Part shown: in pieces, positions 49,251 to 62,135 of the stretch
Layout: the number at the start of each line of letters is the position of its first letter
Numbering within the stretch: position 1 is the stretch's first letter
DNA from: Oscillospiraceae bacterium MB08-C2-2
GTDB taxonomy: Bacteria; Bacillota; Clostridia; Oscillospirales; Ruminococcaceae
Assembly: GCA_035621215.1 (NCBI GenBank)
Contig: CP141729.1
Location: 1,882,944 to 1,946,943, forward strand
Direction: 5' to 3'
DNA length: 64,000 nucleotides
Made by a program: the position numbers and the translations under genes
Notes under the pieces: generated by a model
The model's database searches: none
What the model saw: the letters and a program-made list of their open reading frames with translations, nothing else
Told to the model about the DNA's origin: nothing

Positions 49251-51851
49251 ATGGCAACAAAAGAAACAACCCCGCAGACCCCCGATACCGCCACTATGAT
49301 TAATACCTTGGTGGATAAGGCACAGGTGGCTCTGTCTGAGTATATGAACATGAACCAAGAGCAGGTGGATGCTATGGTCCACGCAATGGCTCTGGCCGGG
49401 CTGGATGCACATATGCCGCTGGCTAAAATGGCCGTGGAAGAAACTGGAAGAGGCATTTACGAAGATAAAATCATTAAAAACATTTTTGCCACTGAATACA
49501 TCTGGCACTCCATCAAGGATCAGAAGACGGTTGGTGTTGTGGATGAAAATGAGCTGGAAGGCTATGTAGATGTTGCTGAGCCGGTTGGTGTCGTTGCCGG
49601 TGTTACCCCCGTTACCAACCCCACCTCCACAACCATGTTTAAGGCACTGATTTCCGCCAAAACCCGTAACCCCATTGTTTTCGCTTTCCACCCCTCCGCT
49701 CAGAAATGTTCGGTGGAAGCTGCCCGCATCCTGCGGGATGCCGCTGTTAAAGCAGGCGGCCCCAAGGATTGCATTCAGTGGGTTGAGGTTCCCTCCCTTG
49801 ATGCTACCACCCAGCTGATGAATCACCCCGGCATCTCCATGATTTTGGCCACCGGCGGCTCCGCCATGGTCAAGAGCGCTTATTCCGCCGGCAAGCCCGC
49901 TTTGGGCGTTGGCCCTGGAAACGTTCCCTGCTACATTGAGAAAAGCGCCAACCTGAAGCGTGCCTGCACCGATCTGATGCTTTCCAAAACCTTTGATAAC
50001 GGTATGATCTGTGCTTCTGAGCAGGCTGTTATTGTGGATAAAGAAATCTCCAAGGATTTCGAAACTTATATGAGTGAGAATTCCTGCTACTTCCTCAAAG
50101 GCGACGAGATCAAGAAGGTTTCTGATTTTGTAATCAACTCCGCCAAGGGCGCTGTTAACCCGGATGTTGTGGGCCAGACCGCTCATTGGATCGCCACCAA
50201 ATCCGGTGTTACTGTTCCCGAGGATACCAAAATCCTCATTGCCAAGCTGGATGATGTGGGCCCCGATTATCCTCTTTCCAGAGAAAAGCTTTCCCCTGTG
50301 CTGGCTTACTTTGTTGTTAAAAACAGCAAGGAAGGCTTCGAGAAGGCCCGCAAGATGCTGCAATTCGGTGGTCTCGGCCACTCCGCTGTCATTCATTCCA
50401 CCGATGAAGAGCTTTGCCGCCAGTATGGCGAGGAAATGAAGGTTGGCCGTGTGATCACCAACTCGCCTTCCTCCCAAGGTGCTATCGGCGATATCTACAA
50501 CACCAATACCCCCTCCCTGACCTTGGGCTGCGGTTCTTTTGGACGCAACTCCACCACCTCCAACGTTTCTTCGGTTAACCTGTATAACAAAAAACGTCTG
50601 GCAAAACGGAGGGTTAATATGCAGTGGTTCAAGATTCCGCCCAAAATCTACTTTGAAAACGACTCCATTCAGTATATGGAGAAAATGGAAGATATCAGCC
50701 GTGCCTTTATCGTAACCGATCCCACTATGGTTAAGATGGGCTATGTGGATAAAATCCTTTATTACCTCCGCAAGCGCAAGACCTATTGCCACAGTGAAAT
50801 CTTTTCCGATGTTGAGCCTGATCCTTCTGTGGAAACCATTATGCGTGGTGTGGAAGCTATGAAGGCCTTCCAGCCTGATGTGATCATCGCTTTGGGCGGC
50901 GGTTCCGCTATGGATGCTGCAAAGGGTATGTGGCTGTTTTATGAGCACCCCGAGACCTCCTTTGACGGCATGCGCCTGAAATTTATGGATATCCGTAAGA
51001 GAGCCTACCATTTCCCCAAGCTGGGAGCAAAATCCAAGATGGTTTGTATCCCCACCACCTCGGGTACCGGCTCGGAAATCACCTCCTTCTCGGTTATCAC
51101 CGACAAGGTTAACGGCAATGTGAAGTACCCTCTGGCCGATTATTCTCTGACCCCTGATGTGGCCATCATTGATCCCCAGTTTGTTATGTCTCTGCCCCCT
51201 GCAATTGTAGCGGATACCGGTATGGACGTTCTGACCCATGCAGTTGAAGCGTATGTTTCGATCATGGCCTCTGACTTCACCGATGGTCTTGCCATGAAGG
51301 CAGTGGAGCTGGTATTTGAATTCCTGCCTGAATCCTTTAAGTCCGGCTCTGCCAAGGCTCGTGAGAAGATGCACAATGCTTCCGCCATTGCCGGTATGGC
51401 CTTCACCAATGCTTTCTTAGGCCTGAACCATTCTATGGCTCATAAGCTGGGCGGTGAGTTCCACATCCCCCATGGCCGTGCCAACGCCATTCTTCTGCCT
51501 TATGTAATTCGTTACAATGCCCAGAAGCCCACCAAGTTTGCCACATTCCCCAAATATGAAAGCTTTATTGCCGATGAAAAATATGCGCAAATCGCTGCTC
51601 ATCTGGGCTTGGCCGGCAAGACCACCCAAGAGAGTGTAGAAAACTTGGTTCAGGCTATTCAGAAGCTGATGAAGGACCTTAATATGGTGACTTCCATCCA
51701 GCAGTGCGGCATTGCTGAGGCAGATTTCCTTGCCAAGCTGGATAACCTCTGCGATCGTGCCTTGGAAGATCAGTGCACCACCGCCAACGCCAGATACCCC
51801 ATGATCAAAGAGATTCGCGAGATCTACCTGCAAGCCTACTACGGGAAATAA
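49251..51851 (+). CDS. adhE: Bifunctional acetaldehyde-CoA/alcohol dehydrogenase
   Basis: An 866-residue fusion that reduces acetyl-CoA to acetaldehyde and then ethanol with NADH in fermentation. The N-terminal aldehyde dehydrogenase domain (about residues 15-440) has the catalytic Cys in NGMICASEQAVI and the NAD loop SMILATGGSAMVKSAY. The C-terminal iron-dependent ADH domain (about 455-866) shows GGGSAMDAAKGMW and the iron ligands in DVLTHAVEAY, HSMAHKLGG and HIPHGRANA. Full length. GAAGGAGG lies 9 bases before ATG. It forms spirosomes in other bacteria. It is single and Rex-controlled, with a strong terminator. Confidence 0.96.
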   Translation: MATKETTPQTPDTATMINTLVDKAQVALSEYMNMNQEQVDAMVHAMALAGLDAHMPLAKMAVEETGRGIYEDKIIKNIFATEYIWHSIKDQKTVGVVDENELEGYVDVAEPVGVVAGVTPVTNPTSTTMFKALISAKTRNPIVFAFHPSAQKCSVEAARILRDAAVKAGGPKDCIQWVEVPSLDATTQLMNHPGISMILATGGSAMVKSAYSAGKPALGVGPGNVPCYIEKSANLKRACTDLMLSKTFDNGMICASEQAVIVDKEISKDFETYMSENSCYFLKGDEIKKVSDFVINSAKGAVNPDVVGQTAHWIATKSGVTVPEDTKILIAKLDDVGPDYPLSREKLSPVLAYFVVKNSKEGFEKARKMLQFGGLGHSAVIHSTDEELCRQYGEEMKVGRVITNSPSSQGAIGDIYNTNTPSLTLGCGSFGRNSTTSNVSSVNLYNKKRLAKRRVNMQWFKIPPKIYFENDSIQYMEKMEDISRAFIVTDPTMVKMGYVDKILYYLRKRKTYCHSEIFSDVEPDPSVETIMRGVEAMKAFQPDVIIALGGGSAMDAAKGMWLFYEHPETSFDGMRLKFMDIRKRAYHFPKLGAKSKMVCIPTTSGTGSEITSFSVITDKVNGNVKYPLADYSLTPDVAIIDPQFVMSLPPAIVADTGMDVLTHAVEAYVSIMASDFTDGLAMKAVELVFEFLPESFKSGSAKAREKMHNASAIAGMAFTNAFLGLNHSMAHKLGGEFHIPHGRANAILLPYVIRYNAQKPTKFATFPKYESFIADEKYAQIAAHLGLAGKTTQESVENLVQAIQKLMKDLNMVTSIQQCGIAEADFLAKLDNLCDRALEDQCTTANARYPMIKEIREIYLQAYYGK

Positions 51852-51895
51852 CCCTTCATTTTACCCTTGACTAATCCTTAATATAATGTCCGAAA

Positions 51896-51938
51896 AAGAA
51901 GGAACCGGCTTTCATCGTGCCGGTTCCTTCTTTTTTAT
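51896..51938 (+). terminator. Terminator of adhE
   Basis: AAGAAGGAACCGGC / GCCGGTTCCTTCTT with an 8-base loop and TTTTTT on the plus strand. Confidence 0.88.
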
Positions 51939-51944
51939 TGCTTA

Positions 51945-52665
51945 AGAACCACCGGCTTTGCCGGTGGAGAAAGACCTTATAGGTATGGACAAGAAAAAAG
52001 CTCCCCGATATATTAAAAGTTAAGGTCTGCCAACCTAACTAAAAAATCGAGGAGGTCTTTAAATGAAAGACATAAACAGTTTAGAACATACCAAGTGGAG
52101 ATGTCAATACCACGTAGTATTTGCACCAAAATACAGGAGACAAGTAATATATCGGGAAATTAAAGCAGACATAGGGTTTATCCTAAGGAAATTGTGTGAT
52201 CAAAAAGGGGTAGAAATTATAGAAGCGAACGCATGCCCAGATCACATCCATATGCTAATCAGTATACCACCAAAGTTTAGTGTATCGCAGATAATGGGGT
52301 ATCTAAAAGGGAAGAGCAGCTTAATGATATTCGACCGTCATGCAAATTTGAAGTACAAATATGGAAATAGGCATTTCTGGGCAAGAGGGTATTATGTGGA
52401 TACAGTAGGGCGGAATAAAAAGCAGATACAGGAGTATATCAAAAAGCAATTGGAGGAAGATGAGCTATCCGATCAGATGAGTCTCAAGGAGTACACTGAC
52501 CCGTTTACGGGTAGCAAGAACACCAAGGCATAAAAACGTACCCCTTTAGGGGTTGCCCGAGAAAGCAATGCGGATGGCAGATCTTTCGGGACCCCTTTAG
52601 GGGTACTGTCTGTATTGTGCCCTTCTAGGGCTTATTCAAGCCTCCGGCTTAGCCGGAGGTTTTGA
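51945..52665 (+). mobile_element. IS200-type insertion sequence
   Basis: A short element bounded by subterminal imperfect palindromes, left CCACCGGCTTTGCCGGTGG (51951-51969) and right CCTCCGGCTTAGCCGGAGG (52641-52659), without terminal inverted repeats, as expected for the IS200/IS605 family. It carries only tnpA. AAAGACCT at 51970-51977 can pair with AGGTCTTT at 52053-52060, which contains the RBS, so translation is probably self-repressed. Internal ACCCCTTTAGGGGT hairpins follow the gene. Confidence 0.85.
52063..52533 (+). CDS. tnpA: IS200/IS605-family transposase TnpA (Y1 HUH)
   Basis: A 156-residue Y1 single-strand transposase. The HUH motif is HIHML (about residues 63-67), the family sequence is KWRCQYHVVFAPKYRR at the N-terminus, and the catalytic Tyr lies in IQEYIKKQLEED after RGYYVDTVG. 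The frame is complete, with no accessory tnpB, so this is the IS200 type. GGAGG precedes the ATG but is probably hidden in a leader stem. The element seems intact and could be mobile. Confidence 0.94.
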   Translation: MKDINSLEHTKWRCQYHVVFAPKYRRQVIYREIKADIGFILRKLCDQKGVEIIEANACPDHIHMLISIPPKFSVSQIMGYLKGKSSLMIFDRHANLKYKYGNRHFWARGYYVDTVGRNKKQIQEYIKKQLEEDELSDQMSLKEYTDPFTGSKNTKA

Positions 52666-52679
52666 CTTTGTTATTTTAT

Positions 52680-53093
52680 CTATTTGGTTTTAATGCAAAA
52701 AATAAAATACCACCAATGAAAAATTAAAATAATGGTGAGGATGATACGAACCAGTATCACAGATGTCATAGAAGCGGCCGCGATCATGGCAGTAGAAGAC
52801 CATAGAAGAATAAACAGCTTTGTTCTAAGGGGCATGGACTGTTCATTGACATAGCTGGCCATATGCTTTTGATAAAGGTGTGTAGAGCATAACCAGCGAT
52901 GAAATCGAATGGAACTTTTTGAAAAGCAATAAGCGGCTAACAATAGAAAAGGTGTGGTAGGGAGAACAGGCAATACAACACCCAAGGCCCCCAGGCCAAC
53001 AAAAACAAGACCACCGACCAGCAAAATGGTTCTCCCCGCACTGTATGAATGTGTATTCTTTACTGCCTTTTTGGAAGACGACTCTGAAACCAT
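52680..53093 (-). CDS. YbaN/DUF454 family membrane protein
   Basis: A 137-residue small inner-membrane protein. The signature LLVGGLVFVGLGALGVVLPVLPTTPFLLLAAYCFSKSS (about residues 23-60) is typical of DUF454 (YbaN), with a cluster of hydrophobic helices before and after RFHRWLCSTHLYQKHMASY. Function unknown. The start at 53093 has AAGGGTGAG upstream. It lies convergently beside the IS200 element, whose right end is 15 bases away, so the IS sits close to but does not cut the gene. Confidence 0.85.
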   Translation of the reverse strand: MVSESSSKKAVKNTHSYSAGRTILLVGGLVFVGLGALGVVLPVLPTTPFLLLAAYCFSKSSIRFHRWLCSTHLYQKHMASYVNEQSMPLRTKLFILLWSSTAMIAAASMTSVILVRIILTIILIFHWWYFIFCIKTK

Positions 53094-53615
53094 TCACTCT
53101 CACCCTTTTCTTACAAACAATTCAGCCGCATAATATTTATCTGCGATTAAACAATCGATAAAAATATGGATTGTTTAATCCGGCAAGCACCGCTTGCCGC
53201 TGCACTGAAAGCGCAGGCAGAACGCATTGAACAACATCTCCACGGGTGTGCCCGCTGCCGCATTTCATGGGGCTTATTGAAAAGTCTTTCGACTTTTCAG
53301 TAGAAGATTAGTATAAGCAACCATCTATTTATACTAAAGTATAGCATATTTTTTTAATTCAGGCCAACCTCGTGTGCTTATAGCCGTATAGGTTCAAAAC
53401 CGCGGTGTGGATTTAAACAGCAGCGATCTGCCTCTAACCGCCGCAGACGGTCTATAGCGACTCCATACACATAAACACGCAATTTCGCATCTATATAAGT
53501 ATATACGCAATAGAGAGCCAATATGGCCGACTCTCCATAAAAAAATAGCCTCTGAGCCGATTGCAATCGACCCAGAAGCCATGTATGCAGACAATTGTAT
53601 AAAGGATTCTATTCC
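53094..53615. other. Intergenic region with a second hairpin cluster
   Basis: About 520 bases with no accepted gene. The first half contains the stem-loop cluster (53145-53300); the rest is AT-rich with no clear promoter. Open frames on the minus strand (53378-53594) have no RBS and run over hairpin-free AT-rich DNA, so they are not listed as genes. Confidence 0.6.
53145..53300. repeat. Second cluster of consecutive stem-loops
   Basis: GATTAAACAATC/GATTGTTTAATC (53145-53180), CGGCAAGC/GCTTGCCG (53181-53199), CTGC/GCAG (53200-53216), CGGG/CCCG (53243-53254) and TGAAAAGTC/GACTTTTCA (53278-53299) follow in series. The layout resembles 37877-38056, although the stems differ in sequence. Confidence 0.65.
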
Positions 53616-55121
53616 TTAGATGGTGCCATCCCAGGAATCGACCTTTTCACGCTTCAGTTCGTGCTCATCGAACCACCGGGTGGTTACGCACTTGGTTTCG
53701 GTATAGAAGCGCATACCATCCTTGCCCAAGCAATGCAGATCGCCAAAGAAGGAGTGCTTGTGGCCAGCAAAGGGGAAGAAGCCAACAGGAACGGGAATAC
53801 CAACGTTGACACCAACCATACCGCCATGGGTACGTTTGCTGAATTCACGGGCATAGTAGCCGTTCTGGGTGAAGATAACAGAACCGTTGGCGAATTCATT
53901 CTTATTCATCACATCAAGGCCTTCTTCAAAGGTCTTGACACGTTTGATGCAAAGCACAGGACCGAAGACTTCTTTATCACCAATGGTCATTTCAGAAGTC
54001 ACGTGATCCAAGATGGTAGGCCCAACATAATAGCCATCGGGGCAGCCTTCGACCTGAACGTTGCGTCCATCCAGAGCCAAAGTAGCGCCTTCTTTCAGGC
54101 CGGTCTCGATCCAATCCAGAACAAATTTTTTGTGGTCAGCGGAAATAACAGGACCCATATCAACATCCTTGAAATATCCGGGGCCAACCTTAAGGGCCTT
54201 AGCTTTCTCAACAATAGAAGCTACCAGAGCATCGGCAATGCTTTCCTGCACCACAACGACAGGGAGAGCCATGCAGCGCTCGCCAGCGCATCCAAAAGAG
54301 GCGTTAATGATGCCGGCGGCAGTACGTCCGATAGGAGCATCCTCCAGCACCAATGCGTGGTTCTTGGCCTCGCAGAGAGCCTGTACACGTTTGCCATGAG
54401 CAGCGGCCTTGGAGTATACATGCAGACCAATCTTGGTGGAACCAACAAAGGAAACACCATTGACATCGGGGTGAGTCAAAAGAATATCGGCTTCTGCACG
54501 GGAGCAGGTAACGATATTGATAACGCCATCCGGCAGGCCAGCCTGCTGATAAAGCTTAGCAATCTCCATACAGGTCATAGGGGTCATGCTGGCAGCCTTG
54601 ATTACAATGGTATTACCGGCTGCAATGCACATTGGGGTCATCCAGCCCATCGGAATCATGGCAGGGAAGTTGAAAGGAACAATACCAGCAAATACACCGA
54701 TGGGCTCCCGATACAGGCTGGTGTCGACACCATTGGAGGTATCCATCAGGTTCTCACCCTGCATCAAAGTGGGCATGCCGCAAGCCATCTCGGTGCCTTC
54801 TTTTGCTTTGAGCACATCACCCATTGCATCGCCCCATGCTTTACCGTTTTCGGTAGCGCACAGCTCGGTCAGGCGATCCATGTTCTCACTAATCAGATCC
54901 CGCAGCTTATAAAGAATCTGAACACGTTTCATAACAGGGGTATCGGACCAGACCGGGAAAGCTTTGCGTGCAGAAGCAATCGCCCGCTCTACCTCTCCCT
55001 GGGTGCAGCAAGGAGCCTGTGCAATGACTTCGCCTTTGCTGGGGTTGTAAACATCCATGTACTTGGTGGTTTCAGAATCCAGCCATTTGCCTTCCACAAA
55101 ATATTGGAGCTTCTTTGACAT
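53616..55121 (-). CDS. mmsA: CoA-acylating methylmalonate-semialdehyde dehydrogenase
   Basis: A 501-residue aldehyde dehydrogenase of the MmsA/IolA family, which converts methylmalonate- or malonate-semialdehyde to propionyl- or acetyl-CoA with NAD+ and CoA. The catalytic Cys lies in SFGCAGERCMALPV (about residues 280-293), and PFNFPAMIPMGWMTPMCIAAGNTIVIK is the NAD-binding core. The C-terminal HKHSFFGDLHCLGKDGMRFYTETKCVTTRWF is diagnostic of this family. AGGAGG lies 7 bases before ATG. It is a single gene; no inositol or valine catabolism genes are adjacent, so the pathway is uncertain. An antisense open frame is a shadow. Confidence 0.9.
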   Translation of the reverse strand: MSKKLQYFVEGKWLDSETTKYMDVYNPSKGEVIAQAPCCTQGEVERAIASARKAFPVWSDTPVMKRVQILYKLRDLISENMDRLTELCATENGKAWGDAMGDVLKAKEGTEMACGMPTLMQGENLMDTSNGVDTSLYREPIGVFAGIVPFNFPAMIPMGWMTPMCIAAGNTIVIKAASMTPMTCMEIAKLYQQAGLPDGVINIVTCSRAEADILLTHPDVNGVSFVGSTKIGLHVYSKAAAHGKRVQALCEAKNHALVLEDAPIGRTAAGIINASFGCAGERCMALPVVVVQESIADALVASIVEKAKALKVGPGYFKDVDMGPVISADHKKFVLDWIETGLKEGATLALDGRNVQVEGCPDGYYVGPTILDHVTSEMTIGDKEVFGPVLCIKRVKTFEEGLDVMNKNEFANGSVIFTQNGYYAREFSKRTHGGMVGVNVGIPVPVGFFPFAGHKHSFFGDLHCLGKDGMRFYTETKCVTTRWFDEHELKREKVDSWDGTI

Positions 55122-55616
55122 GATTGTGACCTCCTATATTGATATATGGTTGATAAATTTCATTGCCACATATACAGACTAGCATATTATGGTTATGTTT
55201 TGATTAACTTATAGTGAAGGCATACCATCTAAAAAATGAACACTGCAAAGCTATTGTCAGTGAAAAATACAAGCCGAAAATAGAATCTATACATTAAGCT
55301 CCCAAAAAGAGAGTATTTATCAGCTTTTTTGGAATCGCAATGCAATGCGCCAACTAAAATAAGCTATCAACAAACCATACAGAACAATTTTATTATACTA
55401 CAGCTATTGAGGTATTGCAACCTTTAAGGCCCAAAATATTGAGTAAGTTAATAGCAAATTACTGTTAAAATACCTAATCATATTGGTTCCAGGCGAAAGA
55501 GTTTACATTTATAAGTGGCTGACAGAAAAAACGCATGAAAAGATTATACTTTGGCTTTATATCAATGCCTTAAAATCACCAATGCGTTTCTTTTCGTAGA
55601 AGGCCTTCAACGATTA
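55122..55616. other. Intergenic region between mmsA and the rRNA operon end
   Basis: About 500 AT-rich bases with no gene. It should hold the mmsA promoter, but no near-consensus -35/-10 pair was clear. No repeat of the families above is seen. Confidence 0.5.
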
Positions 55617-55660
55617 CAAAAATAAAACGCACCCCACAATGTGAGATGCGTTTTATTTCC
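55617..55660 (-). terminator. Terminator of the rRNA operon
   Basis: AAATAAAACGCATCTC / GGGTGCGTTTTATTTT on the minus strand, just past tRNA-Asn. Confidence 0.8.
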
Positions 55661-55673
55661 AGCTATAAATTGA

Positions 55674-55749
55674 TGGCTCCCCAAGTTGGACTCGAACCAA
55701 CGACCCTGCGGTTAACAGCCGCATGCTCTACCAACTGAGCTATTGAGGA
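55674..55749 (-). tRNA. tRNA-Asn (anticodon GUU)
   Basis: Cloverleaf with TCCTCAA/TTGGGGA acceptor stem, anticodon loop CTGTTAA giving GUU, TTCGAGTC T-arm and an encoded CCA end. Last gene of the rRNA operon, which fits the asnS gene upstream of lar genes elsewhere in the window. Confidence 0.95.
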
Positions 55750-55799
55750 ATATAGACAGGAAGACAAAGCAAATACTTTATCTCCCTGTGTTATCTAAT

Positions 55800-55915
<116 letters not shown>

Positions 55916-55969
55916 TATGTAGCAAATTAACTGCCTTGTAAAGAACAACAAGCTAAGTAAGACAATAAA

Positions 55970-56044
55970 TGGTGACCCGTACGGGAATCGAACCCGTGTT
56001 ACCGGCGTGAGAGGCCGGTGTCTTAACCGCTTGACCAACGGGCC
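55970..56044 (-). tRNA. tRNA-Glu (anticodon CUC)
   Basis: Acceptor stem GGCCCGT/ACGGGTC, discriminator A, encoded CCA. The loop CTCTCAC gives anticodon CUC, which reads GAG only. Most bacterial rRNA-linked Glu tRNAs are UUC, so a UUC isoacceptor should exist elsewhere. Confidence 0.9.
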
Positions 56045-56049
56045 AAAAA

Positions 56050-56125
<76 letters not shown>

Positions 56126-56211
56126 ACATATCAGGGATATACCCTAAAAACTGAACAATGGAAAAAGAAGGGAATGGAAGCGGCCAAACAAAGCAAGCAA
56201 CACACTTGCAA

Positions 56212-59050
<2,839 letters not shown>

Positions 59051-59193
59051 TTATGTGTTCTTGCTTTGTTCTTCGGCTTCTTTGTAGTAATTTACCCAAA
59101 CTATACAGTTTCCTGCATAGATTAAATCTTTACTTAAACCTTCTTTTCCATTGTTCAATTTTCAAGGTACATCCGGATTCTCAAAGAATCCAT

Positions 59194-59270
<77 letters not shown>

Positions 59271-59325
59271 ATGTAGAACGGTTAGAGTCGGGGCTTCCTC
59301 TACTTGTCTCCTGACCCGAAGGTCA

Positions 59326-59401
59326 TGGTGGAGATGAGGAGGATCGAACTCCTGACCCCCTGCTTGCAGGGCAGGTGCTCTCCCAGCTGAGCTACACCCC
59401 C
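59326..59401 (-). tRNA. tRNA-Ala (anticodon UGC), with C33
   Basis: GGGGGTG/TATCTCC-type acceptor stem, anticodon stem CCTGC/GCAGG and loop CCTGCAA, so anticodon UGC. Position 33 is C where almost all tRNAs have U. Encoded CCA. In the 16S-23S spacer. Confidence 0.92.
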
Positions 59402-59587
59402 ATATGGGAGACTTGTAGGCTCGCTTCCCTCTCTTACCCTTTTGAAAGTACTAAAAGTACCTTCAAAATCGAACAACATTAGTGTTTTTGCCAAAACTCA
59501 ACGAAAGCAATTCTTTTAAAACTCTCATCTATTCTGGTAACAGCTCTTACCTGACCGGATACTACAAAACTTTACGTTTTGTTAGCT

Positions 59588-61110
<1,523 letters not shown>

Positions 61111-61333
61111 TTGGTATATTTAAACTCGCATTACTGCAAGTCCAATATCACTTTCAATCAAGCTTTGTCACCCTTTGCTCTCAAACTTACTAGCGTTCGT
61201 TCGTTCGCTTTAGGTTTTTCTTAAAAGAATTTTCTAAGGGCTGTTTCTTTCTTATCAAAACAGCTAATGTTGTTCAATTTTCAAGGTGCTTTCTTTTCTC
61301 GCCGCCGTCGCTCTCGCTCGAGACAGCTTAGTT
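61111..61333 (-). other. rRNA operon leader
   Basis: About 220 bases between the promoter and 16S. TTGTTCAATTTTCAAGG, found here, recurs at 59152 before 23S, and complementary forms occur at 59466 and 56146, so these are probably the processing stems that flank 16S and 23S. Confidence 0.6.
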
Positions 61334-61362
61334 ATAATACCATGCCACTCCCTTTATGTCAA
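61334..61362 (-). promoter_or_regulatory. rRNA operon promoter
   Basis: TTGACA (61357-61362), exactly 17 bases, TATTAT (61334-61339) on the minus strand, followed by AACTAAGC. Near-perfect sigma-A consensus, as expected for rRNA. Confidence 0.9.
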
Positions 61363-61423
61363 CACCTTTTTCCAAGTTTTTTAAAAGAATTTTACTTTTC
61401 CTTTACTTAAAGGGAAAATCGGC

Positions 61424-62014
61424 CTAAAATTCCCGCAGAATACGTGCCGAGGATGACTCAGTATTGAAATCCAGCGTATATCCGCCGCCATAACAGACCT
61501 TCCAGGCGGAGTAAACCGACCTTGGGAGGCAATAGCGGTTGAGAATGGCTTTAATGACTCCCTGATGGGTTACCAAGGCCACGTTGGGTATCTTCTTCTT
61601 ATCCATCAGCTTTACAATATTGTCAAAGGTGACCACACAGCGCACGGTGAAATCATGAGGCTCCTCACCACCGGGGCAAGCCAGCAGATGGGGGGAATCG
61701 GCCCATTTAAGAAAACGCTCGTCTCCCAGAATCTCACCATAGGTTCGATTCTCAAAATCGCCGTAATCCAATGCCCGCAGACCCTTTTCAATGGCATGGA
61801 GCTGATCCGGGTATATAATGCGGGCACTCTCCATACAGCGCCGCACAGGGCTGACAAATACCCGGGCCACCTGAGGATAGTGCCCGCTTTGAGCAAAATG
61901 CTCCAGCTCTGCCCTGCCTGCCGCAGTCAACCCCTCACCGCTAAGGCCCATAAAGCGGCCTTCAAGCCCCCCGGCGGTAATCCCATTCCTTATAAGTGTA
62001 ATCTGCAATTTCAT
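61424..62014 (-). CDS. Histidine-phosphatase-superfamily protein lacking the RHG histidine
   Basis: A 196-residue phosphoglycerate mutase-like protein. The usual N-terminal LIRHGxT is LIRNGIT here, with Asn10 in place of the phosphorylated His. Other features remain: SPVRRCMESA, the Glu in LDYGDFENRTYGEI and the second His in VTHQGVI. The alpha-ribazole phosphatase/GpmB subfamily has similar length. The substitution should abolish phospho-His chemistry, so the protein may be a binding or regulatory pseudo-enzyme, unless the base is a sequencing error. AGGATG lies a few bases before ATG. Confidence 0.82.
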   Translation of the reverse strand: MKLQITLIRNGITAGGLEGRFMGLSGEGLTAAGRAELEHFAQSGHYPQVARVFVSPVRRCMESARIIYPDQLHAIEKGLRALDYGDFENRTYGEILGDERFLKWADSPHLLACPGGEEPHDFTVRCVVTFDNIVKLMDKKKIPNVALVTHQGVIKAILNRYCLPRSVYSAWKVCYGGGYTLDFNTESSSARILREF

Positions 62015-62088
62015 GATGTCATCCTAAACCGTATTAATTGTATCCAAAGCTAAAGCCGTGATTAAGAAAAATGATTTAACATAGTATA

Positions 62089-62129
62089 CTCAATCCTTCG
62101 GGCCTTGTAAAGAGGACCCGAAGGATTGA
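62089..62129. repeat. Long stem-loop without U-run
   Basis: TCAATCCTTCGGG / CCCGAAGGATTGA, 13 paired bases, lies between mutS2 and the histidine-phosphatase-like gene. No U-run follows on the minus strand, so termination after mutS2 would need Rho or be incomplete. Confidence 0.6.
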
Positions 62130-62135
62130 CAAACA

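Noticed and set aside
53378-53594. Two overlapping minus-strand frames of 62-66 codons
   Set aside because: No RBS and no protein-like pattern; the region is AT-rich intergenic DNA.
53595-55118. Long open frame antisense to mmsA, and similar ones antisense to the acyl-CoA synthetase, DEAD-box, asnS, larE, larC, purB, aminotransferase and adhE genes
   Set aside because: Codon bias of the real gene opens the opposite strand; these frames lack RBSs, have Ser/Arg- or His-biased nonsense composition and no recognisable motifs.
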